Program-made: the position numbers and the translations under genes
Notes under the pieces: model-generated
What the model saw: only the letters and a program-made list of their open reading frames with translations
Databases searched by the model: none
Told to the model about the DNA's origin: nothing
Part shown: piece after piece, positions 41,104 to 50,723 of the stretch
How the letters are laid out: every line of letters starts with the position of its first letter
Position numbering within the stretch: position 1 is the stretch's first letter
NCBI RefSeq assembly: GCF_900109075.1
Contig: NZ_FNYS01000005.1
Coordinates: 172,712 to 236,711, forward strand
Direction of reading: 5' to 3'
Source: Myroides marinus
Lineage (GTDB): Bacteria > Bacteroidota > Bacteroidia > Flavobacteriales > Flavobacteriaceae
Length of the DNA: 64,000 bases

Positions 41104-42297
41104 ATGAAAGAAGATTTTTATAAATATCAAGCTCAGACTTCACCCAATCCTCTAGCAATGGAAATATCTCATGCTAAAGGATCTTATATATATGACAAGA
41201 ATAACAAGGCTTATTTAGATTTCGTAGCAGGTGTATCTGCTTGTACTTTAGGGCACCAACACCCTGGAGTTAACCAAGCAATTAAAGACCAATTAGACAA
41301 ATATTCACATGTAATGGTTTATGGAGAATATATCCAAGAACCTTCTGTAGAATTTTGTAGACTATTGGCAGAAAACATCCCTGCTCCTCTTAACAAGACC
41401 TATTTAGTAAACTCTGGTACTGAAGCTACTGAGGGTGCTTTAAAACTAGCAAAAAGAGTAACTGGTAGAAGTCACTTAGTATCTTGTTTTAACGCTTACC
41501 ACGGTAATACTATGGGGTCTATGAGTGTAATGGGATTTGAAGAGAGAAAAAGAGCTTTTAGACCATTGCTTCCAGACGTAGATTTTATTAACTTTAATAG
41601 TGTTGAAGATTTACAGAAGATTACGACTAAAACTGCAGGAGTAATATTAGAAACTATACAAGGTGGTGCTGGATTTGTGGAACCATTTGACGGATTTCTA
41701 ACTAAAGTACGTGAAAGATGTACTGAGGTAGGTGCGCTTATGATTGTTGATGAAATACAGCCAGGTTTTGGTAGAACAGGTAAATTGTTTGGATTCCAAA
41801 ACTATGACGTAGTTCCTGATGTTATCGTTATGGGTAAAGGTATGGCTAGCGGTATGCCTGTAGGAGCTTTTACAGCTAGTGATACACATATGGATATGTT
41901 ATATGACAATCCTAAATTTGGACATATCACTACATTCGGTGGACACCCAGTAATAGCTGCAGCTAGTTTGGCAACTCTAAAAGAGTTAGTAGAGACTGAT
42001 ATTATGGCTCAAACACTAGAAAAAGAAAAGTTATTTAGAGAATTATTAGTTCACCCTTTAATTGAAGAAATTAGAGGTCGCGGATTAATGATAGCTCCTA
42101 TGACTCCTAGTGCTGATATTACTAATAGAGTAATTATGAAGTGTCAGGATAAAGGATTAATCTTATTCTGGTTACTATTCGAAGGAAAAGCGATTAGAAT
42201 CACTCCTCCTCTAACAGTATCAGAAACAGAAATAAAAGAAGGATGTGCTATCATTATCGAAGCACTAAATGAGGTACAAAAAGAATTAGGATTATAA
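41104..42297 (+). CDS. Class III PLP-dependent aminotransferase
   Basis: A 397-residue member of the acetylornithine/ornithine/GABA aminotransferase family. Seen are the start SPNPLAMEISHAKGSYIYDK, the glycine loop LVNSGTEATEGALKLAKR, the PLP-binding IVDEIQPGFGRTGKLFGFQ, and the Schiff-base lysine in VIVMGKGMASGMPVGAFT. The usual C-terminal motif is HITTFGGHPVIAAA. Donor and acceptor specificity cannot be set. No arg genes lie nearby, so it may be an aspartate or omega-amino-acid form. It is transcribed with the OstA-like gene. Confidence 0.88.
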   Translation: MKEDFYKYQAQTSPNPLAMEISHAKGSYIYDKNNKAYLDFVAGVSACTLGHQHPGVNQAIKDQLDKYSHVMVYGEYIQEPSVEFCRLLAENIPAPLNKTYLVNSGTEATEGALKLAKRVTGRSHLVSCFNAYHGNTMGSMSVMGFEERKRAFRPLLPDVDFINFNSVEDLQKITTKTAGVILETIQGGAGFVEPFDGFLTKVRERCTEVGALMIVDEIQPGFGRTGKLFGFQNYDVVPDVIVMGKGMASGMPVGAFTASDTHMDMLYDNPKFGHITTFGGHPVIAAASLATLKELVETDIMAQTLEKEKLFRELLVHPLIEEIRGRGLMIAPMTPSADITNRVIMKCQDKGLILFWLLFEGKAIRITPPLTVSETEIKEGCAIIIEALNEVQKELGL

Positions 42298-42325
42298 TAT
42301 CCTAAGTAATTAATTAAAAACAAAT

Positions 42326-43717
42326 ATGCATTTAGATAACGAAGAAGAAGAATATAAATTATCTCTATCTCGTTTTGAGTCTATGTTAAAGACCAATAAG
42401 GTTCTGTTTTTTGATTCAGAGGAGTTTGAGAATATCATTCTACACTACCTCGATTCTGGAAAGCTAAACCTAGCGAAAAAAGCACTAAAACTTGGATTAG
42501 AACAACACCCTAACTCTATCGGACTAAAACTAGTAGAGGTAGAACTACTTGTGTTCCAAAACAAACTTGAGGCTGCAGATCGCTTACTTAACGAAATAGA
42601 GAATATAGATCCGGAGAATGAAGAAGTATTCATTCAACGCGCAACTGTATACTCTAAAAAAGGAAGACATGAAGATGCGATAGTGTCATTACAAAAAGCA
42701 CTAACGCTAACGGAAGACTTAGCTGACGTATACTCTCTACTAGGGATGGAATACTTAATGCTAGACAATATCGAACTAGCAAAGATCAATTTTATACAAT
42801 GTCTAGAGCATGATGATGAAGATCAATCTGCGCTGTATAATGTAGTATATTGTTTTGACTTCTTAAGTGAAAATGATGAGGCAATAGAGTTCTTAAACAA
42901 ATTTATTGACAAGAACCCTTATAGCGAAATAGCTTGGCACCAATTAGGACGTCAATACTTCATTATTAAAAACTATGAAAAGGCTGAATGGGCGTTCGAT
43001 TATGCTACCTTGATAGATGAAGAGTTTATCGGGGCTTATATAGAAAAAGGAAAGACGCAAGAGAAATTAAACAAGTTTCAAGCAGCAATAGACAACTATA
43101 TGACAACTTTAGAATTGGATGATCCTAATTCTTATGTGCTTATGCGTATAGGAAGTTGCTACGAAAGCTTAAATAATTTCCCTCAAGCCTATCAGTACTA
43201 CAAAAGAGCTGTGCATGAAGACCCTATGTTAGACAAAGGATGGATTGCTTTAACAGATCTATGTATACTAGAGAGTAACTATGATAAAGCACTGTTTTAC
43301 CTTCAAAAAGCTTTACAGATTGATGAGTTCAATGAAAAATATTGGATACGTCATGCTATTTTAAATAAAACATTGTTTAATTTTGAAGAAGCTGAACGAG
43401 GTTACAAGGTTGCTGCTGAGCTTGGAAATGATATTGTAGAACACTGGACTGGATGGGCTGATGTATTATATCTTTTAGGAGATTTTAATACTGCTATTCA
43501 AAAACTACTACAGATTGCTAATTTCCATGTTAATGAAGCAGAGATAGATTATAGATTAGCTGTTATATACTTTACCTTACACGATATAGATAAAGGTACA
43601 GAGTACTTAACAAGCGGTCTAAACAAGGACTTTGAAAAAAGAACAATTATAGAGACTTACTTCCCTACACAATGGGAAAATCCTATAGTACAAAGTATAA
43701 TAAAGAATCACAAATAA
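42326..43717 (+). CDS. Tetratricopeptide repeat protein
   Basis: A 463-residue soluble protein, without signal peptide. About ten TPR units run through it (e.g. GRHEDAIVSLQKALTLTEDL, NYDKALFYLQKALQIDEFNE). TPR proteins act as scaffolds; a partner is not obvious. It lies in the cluster of housekeeping genes between the aminotransferase (28 bp upstream) and aroE. Confidence 0.85.
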   Translation: MHLDNEEEEYKLSLSRFESMLKTNKVLFFDSEEFENIILHYLDSGKLNLAKKALKLGLEQHPNSIGLKLVEVELLVFQNKLEAADRLLNEIENIDPENEEVFIQRATVYSKKGRHEDAIVSLQKALTLTEDLADVYSLLGMEYLMLDNIELAKINFIQCLEHDDEDQSALYNVVYCFDFLSENDEAIEFLNKFIDKNPYSEIAWHQLGRQYFIIKNYEKAEWAFDYATLIDEEFIGAYIEKGKTQEKLNKFQAAIDNYMTTLELDDPNSYVLMRIGSCYESLNNFPQAYQYYKRAVHEDPMLDKGWIALTDLCILESNYDKALFYLQKALQIDEFNEKYWIRHAILNKTLFNFEEAERGYKVAAELGNDIVEHWTGWADVLYLLGDFNTAIQKLLQIANFHVNEAEIDYRLAVIYFTLHDIDKGTEYLTSGLNKDFEKRTIIETYFPTQWENPIVQSIIKNHK

Positions 43718-43722
43718 ACAGT

Positions 43723-43752
43723 AAAGCTATTCGAATGAATAGCTTTTTTTAT
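43723..43752 (+). terminator. Terminator of the TPR gene
   Basis: AAAGCTATTC (43723-43732), loop GAAT, GAATAGCTTT (43737-43746), then T. Confidence 0.85.
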
Positions 43753-43762
43753 ATAGAGAATT

Positions 43763-44515
43763 ATGAGCAAACGATATGGATTAATTGGTAAAAATATAGA
43801 CTACTCTTTTTCTAGAGCTTACTTTGCAGAAAAGTTTGAAAAACTTAAAGATAAAAAGAGTGTTTATGTAAACTTTGACTTACAGAATTTAAGTGAATTC
43901 AATGATACTGTATTAAATCAAAAAGACCTTAAAGGTCTTAATGTGACTATTCCATACAAACAGTCTATCATTCCTTATCTTGACTCTCTATCTAAGAAAG
44001 CAAAAGCTATCGGTGCTGTAAACACAATCCAAGTTAATAAAAAAGGACAATTAAAGGGATACAATACAGATTGGTACGGGTTCTACCATTCATTAAAACC
44101 TCTTTTAAAGTTTCATCATAAACGTGCTCTAATACTTGGAACAGGAGGCGCGAGTAAAGCCATAGAATACGCATTAAAGAAACTGGGGATAAAATACATA
44201 TTCGTTAGTCGTACTAAAGAAAGCGACAACCTGCTATATTCTGAACTTACTGAAGAAATTTTAACGAAGTATACAGTGATTATCAACACTACCCCTGTAG
44301 GTACATTTCCTAATTTAGATCAAATGCCTGAAGTGCCTATGGAGTACATTAATGACAAACATATAATATATGATCTAATCTATAATCCTGAAGAGACAGC
44401 ACTAATGAAGGCAGGTACATTAAAAGGAGCGAAAACTAAGAATGGTTACGAAATGTTAGTACTTCAAGCTGAAAAAGCTTATAAAATATGGAATAAGCCA
44501 TTTGAGTGTGATTAA
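43763..44515 (+). CDS. aroE: Shikimate dehydrogenase
   Basis: A 250-residue NADPH enzyme of the shikimate pathway (3-dehydroshikimate to shikimate). The substrate part has YGLIGKNIDYSFSRAYF, then the catalytic Lys in GLNVTIPYKQSIIPYLD (residues ~59-75), and GAVNTIQ. The cofactor part has LILGTGGASKAIEY and YDLIYNPEETALMK. Length is slightly under the E. coli enzyme, as in most Bacteroidota. Confidence 0.95.
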   Translation: MSKRYGLIGKNIDYSFSRAYFAEKFEKLKDKKSVYVNFDLQNLSEFNDTVLNQKDLKGLNVTIPYKQSIIPYLDSLSKKAKAIGAVNTIQVNKKGQLKGYNTDWYGFYHSLKPLLKFHHKRALILGTGGASKAIEYALKKLGIKYIFVSRTKESDNLLYSELTEEILTKYTVIINTTPVGTFPNLDQMPEVPMEYINDKHIIYDLIYNPEETALMKAGTLKGAKTKNGYEMLVLQAEKAYKIWNKPFECD

Positions 44516-44579
44516 ATATAAATAATTGATTAGATTGATTCTAGCAAAAGAAAAGTAAGAATTATTCAATATTTTTTAC

Positions 44580-44587
44580 TAAATTTG
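44580..44587 (+). promoter_or_regulatory. -7 box of the DUF349 gene
   Basis: TAAATTTG, an exact TAnnTTTG. Transcription would start near 44594, so the ATG at 44648, not a TTG at 44585, should be the start. Confidence 0.5.
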
Positions 44588-44647
44588 AGTGAGTGTGATA
44601 AAAAATCACACTTTACTACATATTGTTTAAATAAATACTTTTCAAAC

Positions 44648-46546
44648 ATGTTAGAACACAAGAATGATAACCTGCATGAGCTAGCAGATGGACAAAAACC
44701 GGAATCAAATTCAAATGCGGTTGTCCCAACTGATAAAGAAAAAGCTCTTGATTCTATTACAGCTTCAAACGCTGAGGAAGGAGAAGATTTAGCGTCTTTT
44801 GAAGACACTAATATTCCTACTGTTAATTATGAAAAGTTAGACTTGGAAAAACTTAACAAGGAACTTCACAAATTAATTAAGCATCACAAAGTAACAGCTA
44901 TCAAAGATCACGTAGAAGAAATCAAAAAAGAGTTCTACAGAAAATACAATGACTTGATAGAAGAAAAGAAAGATGCTTTCTTTGAAGAAAACCCTGATGC
45001 TAATGAATCGGATTTTCAATACATCCTTCCAATCAAAAACGAATTCGATCACAATTACGAAGAATATAGAGTAGCTAAAAACAGTTACTTTAAACAACTT
45101 CAAAATAACCTAAATACCAATCTAGAAAAACGTCTAGCTATTATCGAAAAACTTAAACAATTAATCGATAACAGTGAAAACAATAGTGACGCCTTAAAAC
45201 AATTAGGTGATCTTAGAGATGAATGGAAAAATGCAGGTCCTATTCCTAAAGATAAATACAATCATGTATGGAATAACTACCACTTCCATGTAGAGAGATT
45301 CTATGATCAATTACACCTGGATAGAGAATCTAGAGATTTAGATTTTAAATATAATTTAGAGCAAAAACAAAAACTTATAGCTAGAGCAGAAGAACTACTA
45401 GACAATAAGGATGTTATCAAATCATTTAGAGAGCTTCAAACTTTACACAGAATCTGGAAAGAAGAGATAGGTCCTGTTGATCGAGAAATAAGAGAACAAA
45501 TCTGGGATCAGTTTAGCGAAATAACTAAACAGATGCACGATAAGCGAGAATTATTATTCGAACAACTAAGAAGTGTCGAAAAAGAAAATCTTGCTTTAAA
45601 AGTAGCTATAATTAGCGAAATAGACGTATTATCAAAACAGAAGATCTCTAATCACAATCAATGGCAAAAAGAAATAGCTAAAGTAGAAGAACTAAGACAG
45701 CGCTTCTTTTCTATTGGTAAAGTTCCAGCTGAAAATACAGAGGAGCTTTGGGATTTATTCAAACTAGCGACTAGAAACTTTAATAGTAATAAAAACAGTT
45801 ATTATAAAGAGCTTAAAAAGGAACAACAAGAAAACTATGCTAAGAAACTAGCATTAATACAAAAAGCTCAAGAATTAAAAGATAGTGAAGACTATGCTAA
45901 GGTCACTCCTATCATGAAAAAGATACAAGATGATTGGAAACTGATAGGGCACGTTCCACGCAAATATTCTGATCAACTATGGGCGGACTTTAAAGAAGCT
46001 TGTAACTCTTACTTTGATCGTTTTCACGCTATTAAAAACAAAGAATCTGAAGTAGAAATAGATGCTTATAACAGAAAGAAAGAATATCTTGATTTACTAA
46101 AAGGATTCCAACTATCAGGAGATCATAAAACTGATTTAGGAGAAATTAAGAATCATATTAACAACTGGAAATCTATTGGCTCTGTTCCTGCTAATAAACG
46201 CTTTATAGAAGGTAAATTTAACAAGATACTAGATGTATTGTTCGATAAGCTAAGTTTAAGTAAAAGAGAAACTGAAGCTGTTAAGTTTAATAATAGATTA
46301 GAGTCTATCTTAGAAACAAATGATAAACGCAAACTGCAAAGTGAAGCTATATTTATCCAACGCAAAATAGAAGAGATTAACTCTGGTGTAATACAACTCG
46401 AAAACAATCTAGCTTATATTCAAAATGCTACTGACGAAAATCCTTTCGTTAAAGAAGTTAAAAAGAATATAGAAAAGTACAAAGATGAGTTGAAAATCTG
46501 GGAAGATAAACTCAACCAAATTAGAGAACTAAACACAGAAAATTAA
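44648..46546 (+). CDS. DUF349 helical repeat protein
   Basis: About 632 residues from the ATG at 44648; the longer frame starts upstream of the likely transcription start. The N-terminal ~60 residues are acidic and disordered. The remainder is highly charged and contains about six DUF349 units (short helical repeats such as LGDLRDEWKNAGPIPKDKYN, QKIQDDWKLIGHVPRKYSDQ-type), with coiled-coil content at both ends. DUF349 proteins are common in Bacteroidota; some actinobacterial members bind RNA or chromosome-linked complexes. Function here is unknown. Confidence 0.85.
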   Translation: MLEHKNDNLHELADGQKPESNSNAVVPTDKEKALDSITASNAEEGEDLASFEDTNIPTVNYEKLDLEKLNKELHKLIKHHKVTAIKDHVEEIKKEFYRKYNDLIEEKKDAFFEENPDANESDFQYILPIKNEFDHNYEEYRVAKNSYFKQLQNNLNTNLEKRLAIIEKLKQLIDNSENNSDALKQLGDLRDEWKNAGPIPKDKYNHVWNNYHFHVERFYDQLHLDRESRDLDFKYNLEQKQKLIARAEELLDNKDVIKSFRELQTLHRIWKEEIGPVDREIREQIWDQFSEITKQMHDKRELLFEQLRSVEKENLALKVAIISEIDVLSKQKISNHNQWQKEIAKVEELRQRFFSIGKVPAENTEELWDLFKLATRNFNSNKNSYYKELKKEQQENYAKKLALIQKAQELKDSEDYAKVTPIMKKIQDDWKLIGHVPRKYSDQLWADFKEACNSYFDRFHAIKNKESEVEIDAYNRKKEYLDLLKGFQLSGDHKTDLGEIKNHINNWKSIGSVPANKRFIEGKFNKILDVLFDKLSLSKRETEAVKFNNRLESILETNDKRKLQSEAIFIQRKIEEINSGVIQLENNLAYIQNATDENPFVKEVKKNIEKYKDELKIWEDKLNQIRELNTEN

Positions 46547-46557
46547 ACGATTATAAT

Positions 46558-46598
46558 AAAAAAGGGAGGACTTATTAAATATTAAGTCCTCCTTTTTA
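46558..46598 (+). terminator. Terminator of the DUF349 gene
   Basis: GGAGGACTTA (46565-46574) pairs with TAAGTCCTCC (46583-46592), 8-nt loop, then five T. Confidence 0.85.
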
Positions 46599-46609
46599 CT
46601 TATTGTATA

Positions 46610-46648
46610 ACGCAACAAAAAAAGGAGAACTCTACAGTTCTCCTTTTC
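46610..46648 (-). terminator. Terminator of the gyrA-TPR unit
   Basis: AAAGGAGAACT (46621-46631), loop CTAC, AGTTCTCCTTT (46636-46646). On the minus strand a run of seven T follows. Confidence 0.85.
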
Positions 46649-46664
46649 TTATATATAACTTTAA

Positions 46665-47933
46665 TTATTTTTTAGCTTCTAAAGCTTTTAATTTATCGTT
46701 CATCTCTAATGCACGGTAAATGTTTCTTAAAGTACTAACAGCAGCTTCGTTATTAGGATTGATAGAAATAACTTTTTCTAAGTCATTCATCGCATCTTGA
46801 TAAATAGCATTCTTTTGTTTTTTGTACTCTTCATATTTCTTATTATCTGCAGCAGACATACCTAAGTTATTCATTTTATTAGTTAACTCTTGGTCTGGTT
46901 GCAATTTAAGGAAAGCCATATTTAAATAAGCGTTCTCTGATTTAGGATTGATACGAATCGCTTGCTCATAGTATTTACGAGCTTCATCAAAACGTCCAGC
47001 GTCAAAACTAGTAACTCCTAAGTTGTATAATAATACGTCATCGTTAGGGTTTTTAGCTAACGCTTGTTTAGCTAACTCCTCATATTTACCCATATTATTA
47101 GACTTTAAATAAAGATCCATATGAGTTAATAATAAGTTCATATCATTTGGATTAGCCTCTCTTGCAACAGAAATAACTTTCTCTGCCTCCGCTGTTTTAC
47201 CCTCTTGACTATAGATTAACACTAAGTTTTTAAGGATCTCTGGACGCTTAGAATCTTCTTTTACAAACTTAGGGTCTGTATGAGTTCCTTGCTTAACCAT
47301 TAAGTCGCGCATTTTAGAATCCTTTCCAAAACTTTGTACAGCCCCAGAAGCTTTTTCTATTGCAGTGTAATAAGACTCACTTCCGTTATATCCTATCTCA
47401 ACTAACTTTTTATATTTCTCAGCTGCGTCTGCATAATCTTTTGAATTAATAGCTGTAGATGCTGCATAGTATAAATACACAGTATCTTTTGGGTTTAACT
47501 CATAAGCTTGAGTAAAACGCTTTGTAGCTCCTTTATAATTTGAAGAATTATTATCTTCAATAGCAGTAGCTACTACTTTACCAGCCACAGTAGTTACCTC
47601 TTCTTGAGCTTGTTTAACTACTTTACTTCCTTTATTAGTTTCGAACTCATTAACTTTTTTGAAAGCAGCGATAATAGCATCAACATTGTTATCTACATCA
47701 ACACCTTTCTCATATTGACTATAAGCTAAAGTTCCTTTTAATCCATAGTACTGAGCTTTTTCAGCACTAGTAGCATTCTCTAATACAGCTTCTACTGCTT
47801 TTAATGCTGCTGTAGCTTCAGTTAAATTACCTTTCTTAACAGCTTTTTCAGCTTCCTTAAGCTCTTTTTTTTGAGCCATAGTCAACCCTGAAAACATCAA
47901 AGCTGACAATAAATAAACATATCCTTTATTCAT
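46665..47933 (-). CDS. Secreted tetratricopeptide repeat protein
   Basis: A 422-residue protein with a signal peptide (NKGYVYLLSALMFSGLTMAQ) followed by TPR units (e.g. GRFDEARKYYEQAIRINPKS). It starts 25 bp after the gyrA stop codon and is probably co-transcribed. The gyrA-TPR pairing is common in flavobacteria. A periplasmic scaffold or stress-related role is possible, but nothing in the sequence specifies it. Confidence 0.85.
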   Translation of the reverse strand: MNKGYVYLLSALMFSGLTMAQKKELKEAEKAVKKGNLTEATAALKAVEAVLENATSAEKAQYYGLKGTLAYSQYEKGVDVDNNVDAIIAAFKKVNEFETNKGSKVVKQAQEEVTTVAGKVVATAIEDNNSSNYKGATKRFTQAYELNPKDTVYLYYAASTAINSKDYADAAEKYKKLVEIGYNGSESYYTAIEKASGAVQSFGKDSKMRDLMVKQGTHTDPKFVKEDSKRPEILKNLVLIYSQEGKTAEAEKVISVAREANPNDMNLLLTHMDLYLKSNNMGKYEELAKQALAKNPNDDVLLYNLGVTSFDAGRFDEARKYYEQAIRINPKSENAYLNMAFLKLQPDQELTNKMNNLGMSAADNKKYEEYKKQKNAIYQDAMNDLEKVISINPNNEAAVSTLRNIYRALEMNDKLKALEAKK

Positions 47934-47958
47934 AATTGTATAGTATGTTGTTTTGTTA

Positions 47959-50472
47959 CTATTCTAAATTATCAGTTGTTTGATCATCGATATCAATGAT
48001 ATTTCCTTCTTCACCTTCTAAGATTTCCTCATCTTCTTCACGCATTACTTTACACACAGCAGCGATAGAATCATTTCCTTTAATATTAATTAAACGAACA
48101 CCTTGTGTTGCACGTCCCATAACACGAAGATCAGATACTTTAAGACGAATAGTTAATCCTGACTTGTTGATAATCATTAAATCATCTGCATCAGTCACAG
48201 CATTAATAGAAACTAATAATCCTGTTTTATCAGTAATATTCATTGTTTTAACCCCTTTACCTCCACGGTTAGTCTCACGGTACTCATCTAGAGCAGAACG
48301 TTTACCATATCCGTTTTCAGATACTACAAGGATTTCACTTTCAAGATCACTTACTGATACCATTCCGATTACTTCATCCTTCTCATCAGCTAAAGTAATA
48401 CCTCTAACTCCAGAAGCAGTTCTTCCCATTGGACGAGTTTTCTCTTCGTCAAAACGAACTAACTTACCTGAACGAAGTGCGATTAACACTTTACTCTTAC
48501 CGTCAGTTAATTTTGCTTCTAATAGTTCGTCATCTTCCTTAATCGTAATAGCATTAATACCATTTTGACGTGGACGAGAATATTGTTCTAGAGGAGTTTT
48601 CTTAACCTGACCTTGTTTAGTAGCCATGATAACGAAATGCTCATTAATGTACGCTTCATCTTTTAAATCTTGAGTACAGATAAATGCTTTCACTTTATCA
48701 TCATTCTCGATATTGATCAAGTTTTGGATAGCACGTCCTTTACTAGTTTTTGTTCCTTCAGGAATTTCATAAACTCTCATCCAGAAACACTTACCTTTTT
48801 GAGTAAAGAATAACATGTACTGGTGGTTAGTAGCCACATACATATGCTCTAAGAAATCTTGATCTCTTGTACCAGCAGATTTTTGCCCTACTCCTCCTCT
48901 ATTTTGAGTTTTATATTCAGATAATGGTGTACGTTTAATATAACCTGCGTGAGAAATAGTAATTACCACTTGCTCATCAGCGATTAAGTCAGTGATACTA
49001 ACATCTCCTCCTGCATATTCTATTACAGAACGACGCTCATCACCATATTTATCTCTTACTTCAATTAATTCCTCTTTAATCAAGTTCATTCTTAACTCTT
49101 TACTAGCTAATAACTCTTTTAAATGATTAATTAATTTCATTATTTCTTCATACTCAGCACGTAATTTATCTTGCTCCAGTCCTGTTAACTGACGTAGACG
49201 CATCTCAACAATAGCACGAGCTTGAATCTCAGATAAATTAAAACGCTCTATTAATTTAGCTCTTGCTTCATCAGCATTACTAGAAGAACGAATTAAAGCA
49301 ATTACTTCATCGATATTATCAGAAGCAATGATTAAACCTTCTAAAATATGTGCTCTCTCTTCAGCTTTTCTTAATTCAAACTGCGTTCTACGAGTAACTA
49401 CATCATGTCTGTGCTCCACGAAGTGGTAGATTAATTCTTTTAAATCTAACGTTTGTGGTCTTCCATTAACTAATGCAATATTATTTACACTGAAAGATGA
49501 TTGTAACTGTGTATACTTATAAAGAGTATTTAATACGATATTAGGCACCGCATCACGTTTAAGTACATAAACGATACGCATACCATTTCTATCAGATTCA
49601 TCACGAATAGTAGCGATTCCCTCTATCTTTTTCTCATTAATAGCTTCAGCAGTTTTCTTAATCATTTCTGCTTTATTAACTTGATAAGGAATCTCTGTTA
49701 CTATAATAGATTCTCTACCATCTACTTCTTCGAAGTTAGCTTTAGCACGCATTACTACACGTCCTCTACCTGTTTTAAATGCTTCACGCACTCCTTCGTA
49801 TCCATAGATAATACCTCCTGTTGGGAAATCAGGAGCTTTGATGTAGTTCATTAACTCATCTATCGTAATTTCATTATTATCAATAAATGCTAATGTACCA
49901 TCGATCACCTCTGTTAAGTTGTGAGGTGCCATATTTGTAGCCATACCAACAGCAATACCAGATGCTCCATTCACTAATAAAGTAGGAATTCTAGTAGGCA
50001 TTACTTTAGGTTCTTCCAATGTATCATCAAAGTTCAACTGGAAGTCAACTGTTTCTTTATCAATATCAGCAAGAATATCTTCAGATAACTTCTTCATTCT
50101 TGCCTCTGTGTAACGCATCGCTGCAGGGCTATCACCATCTACAGATCCAAAGTTACCTTGTCCATCCACTAGTAAGTAACGCATACTCCAATCCTGAGCC
50201 ATACGTACCATCGCATCATACACAGAACTATCTCCGTGTGGGTGATACTTACCAAGAACTTCCCCTACAATTCTCGCCGACTTCTTATGTGCTCTATTAG
50301 CCATTACGCCAAGCTCATACATTCCGAATAATACTCTTCGATGAACAGGTTTTAAGCCATCTCTAACATCTGGAAGCGCTCTCGATACAATTACAGACAT
50401 TGAATAATCAATGTACGCAGATTTCATTTGCTCCTCAATGTTAATAGGAATCAACTTTTCTCCTTCAGACAT
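47959..50472 (-). CDS. gyrA: DNA gyrase subunit A
   Basis: An 837-residue subunit of the type II topoisomerase that introduces negative supercoils. The catalytic tyrosine is Tyr121 in [10 protein letters not shown]. The quinolone-resistance region reads [18 protein letters not shown]; Ser82 and Asp86 match the susceptible Ser83/Asp87 of E. coli. The C-terminal beta-pinwheel carries a GyrA-box variant [11 protein letters not shown] and an acidic tail ([14 protein letters not shown]). It is divergent from clpC. A -7 box lies at 50496-50503. Confidence 0.98.
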   Translation of the reverse strand: MSEGEKLIPINIEEQMKSAYIDYSMSVIVSRALPDVRDGLKPVHRRVLFGMYELGVMANRAHKKSARIVGEVLGKYHPHGDSSVYDAMVRMAQDWSMRYLLVDGQGNFGSVDGDSPAAMRYTEARMKKLSEDILADIDKETVDFQLNFDDTLEEPKVMPTRIPTLLVNGASGIAVGMATNMAPHNLTEVIDGTLAFIDNNEITIDELMNYIKAPDFPTGGIIYGYEGVREAFKTGRGRVVMRAKANFEEVDGRESIIVTEIPYQVNKAEMIKKTAEAINEKKIEGIATIRDESDRNGMRIVYVLKRDAVPNIVLNTLYKYTQLQSSFSVNNIALVNGRPQTLDLKELIYHFVEHRHDVVTRRTQFELRKAEERAHILEGLIIASDNIDEVIALIRSSSNADEARAKLIERFNLSEIQARAIVEMRLRQLTGLEQDKLRAEYEEIMKLINHLKELLASKELRMNLIKEELIEVRDKYGDERRSVIEYAGGDVSITDLIADEQVVITISHAGYIKRTPLSEYKTQNRGGVGQKSAGTRDQDFLEHMYVATNHQYMLFFTQKGKCFWMRVYEIPEGTKTSKGRAIQNLINIENDDKVKAFICTQDLKDEAYINEHFVIMATKQGQVKKTPLEQYSRPRQNGINAITIKEDDELLEAKLTDGKSKVLIALRSGKLVRFDEEKTRPMGRTASGVRGITLADEKDEVIGMVSVSDLESEILVVSENGYGKRSALDEYRETNRGGKGVKTMNITDKTGLLVSINAVTDADDLMIINKSGLTIRLKVSDLRVMGRATQGVRLINIKGNDSIAAVCKVMREEDEEILEGEEGNIIDIDDQTTDNLE

Positions 50473-50495
50473 ATGTATATAAAATTAAAAATTGT

Positions 50496-50503
50496 CAAAA
50501 TTA
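50496..50503 (-). promoter_or_regulatory. -7 box of gyrA
   Basis: TAATTTTG on the minus strand, an exact TAnnTTTG, 24 bp before the gyrA ATG. Confidence 0.45.
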
Positions 50504-50646
50504 TTAAACGTGCTAATATACGGTTTTTATAGGTTTTCTCCATGTATTTATACAAGTATTTCACTTGTTTATTCAACTCTTTCATTTTTTATAAAAAAAA
50601 CACTTTCTTACTTTTTTATTCTACTTTTTTTTTGTCACTTAGCTAT

Positions 50647-50680
50647 TGTCAGCTTTTTGGCATAGGTACACTTTTTGTAT
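50647..50680 (+). promoter_or_regulatory. Direct repeat and promoter-like block upstream of clpC
   Basis: TGTCA (50647-50651) and TGGCA (50658-50662) repeat at 11 bp, followed by TACACTTTTTG (50667-50677), which resembles a stretched -7 box. It may be the stress-responsive promoter region; the motif is not identified with confidence. Confidence 0.35.
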
Positions 50681-50723
50681 CTTTAATATTAAAAATGAAT
50701 ATTCACCTAATTTGAATTGAAAA

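Noticed and set aside
44585..44647. TTG start extending the DUF349 protein by 21 residues
   Set aside because: It overlaps the -7 box TAAATTTG (44580-44587); a transcript would start downstream of it.
47996..48568. 190-codon plus-strand frame inside gyrA
   Set aside because: Antisense to the conserved GyrA C-terminal domain; Ser/Thr/Leu-rich shadow composition.
47959..50472. Quinolone-resistance change in gyrA
   Set aside because: Ser82 and Asp86 (E. coli Ser83 and Asp87) are unchanged, so no known resistance substitution is present.
50658..50680. Sigma-54 promoter upstream of clpC (TTGGCA ... TTTTTG)
   Set aside because: The distance between the GG and the expected GC is too long, unlike the element at 7383.
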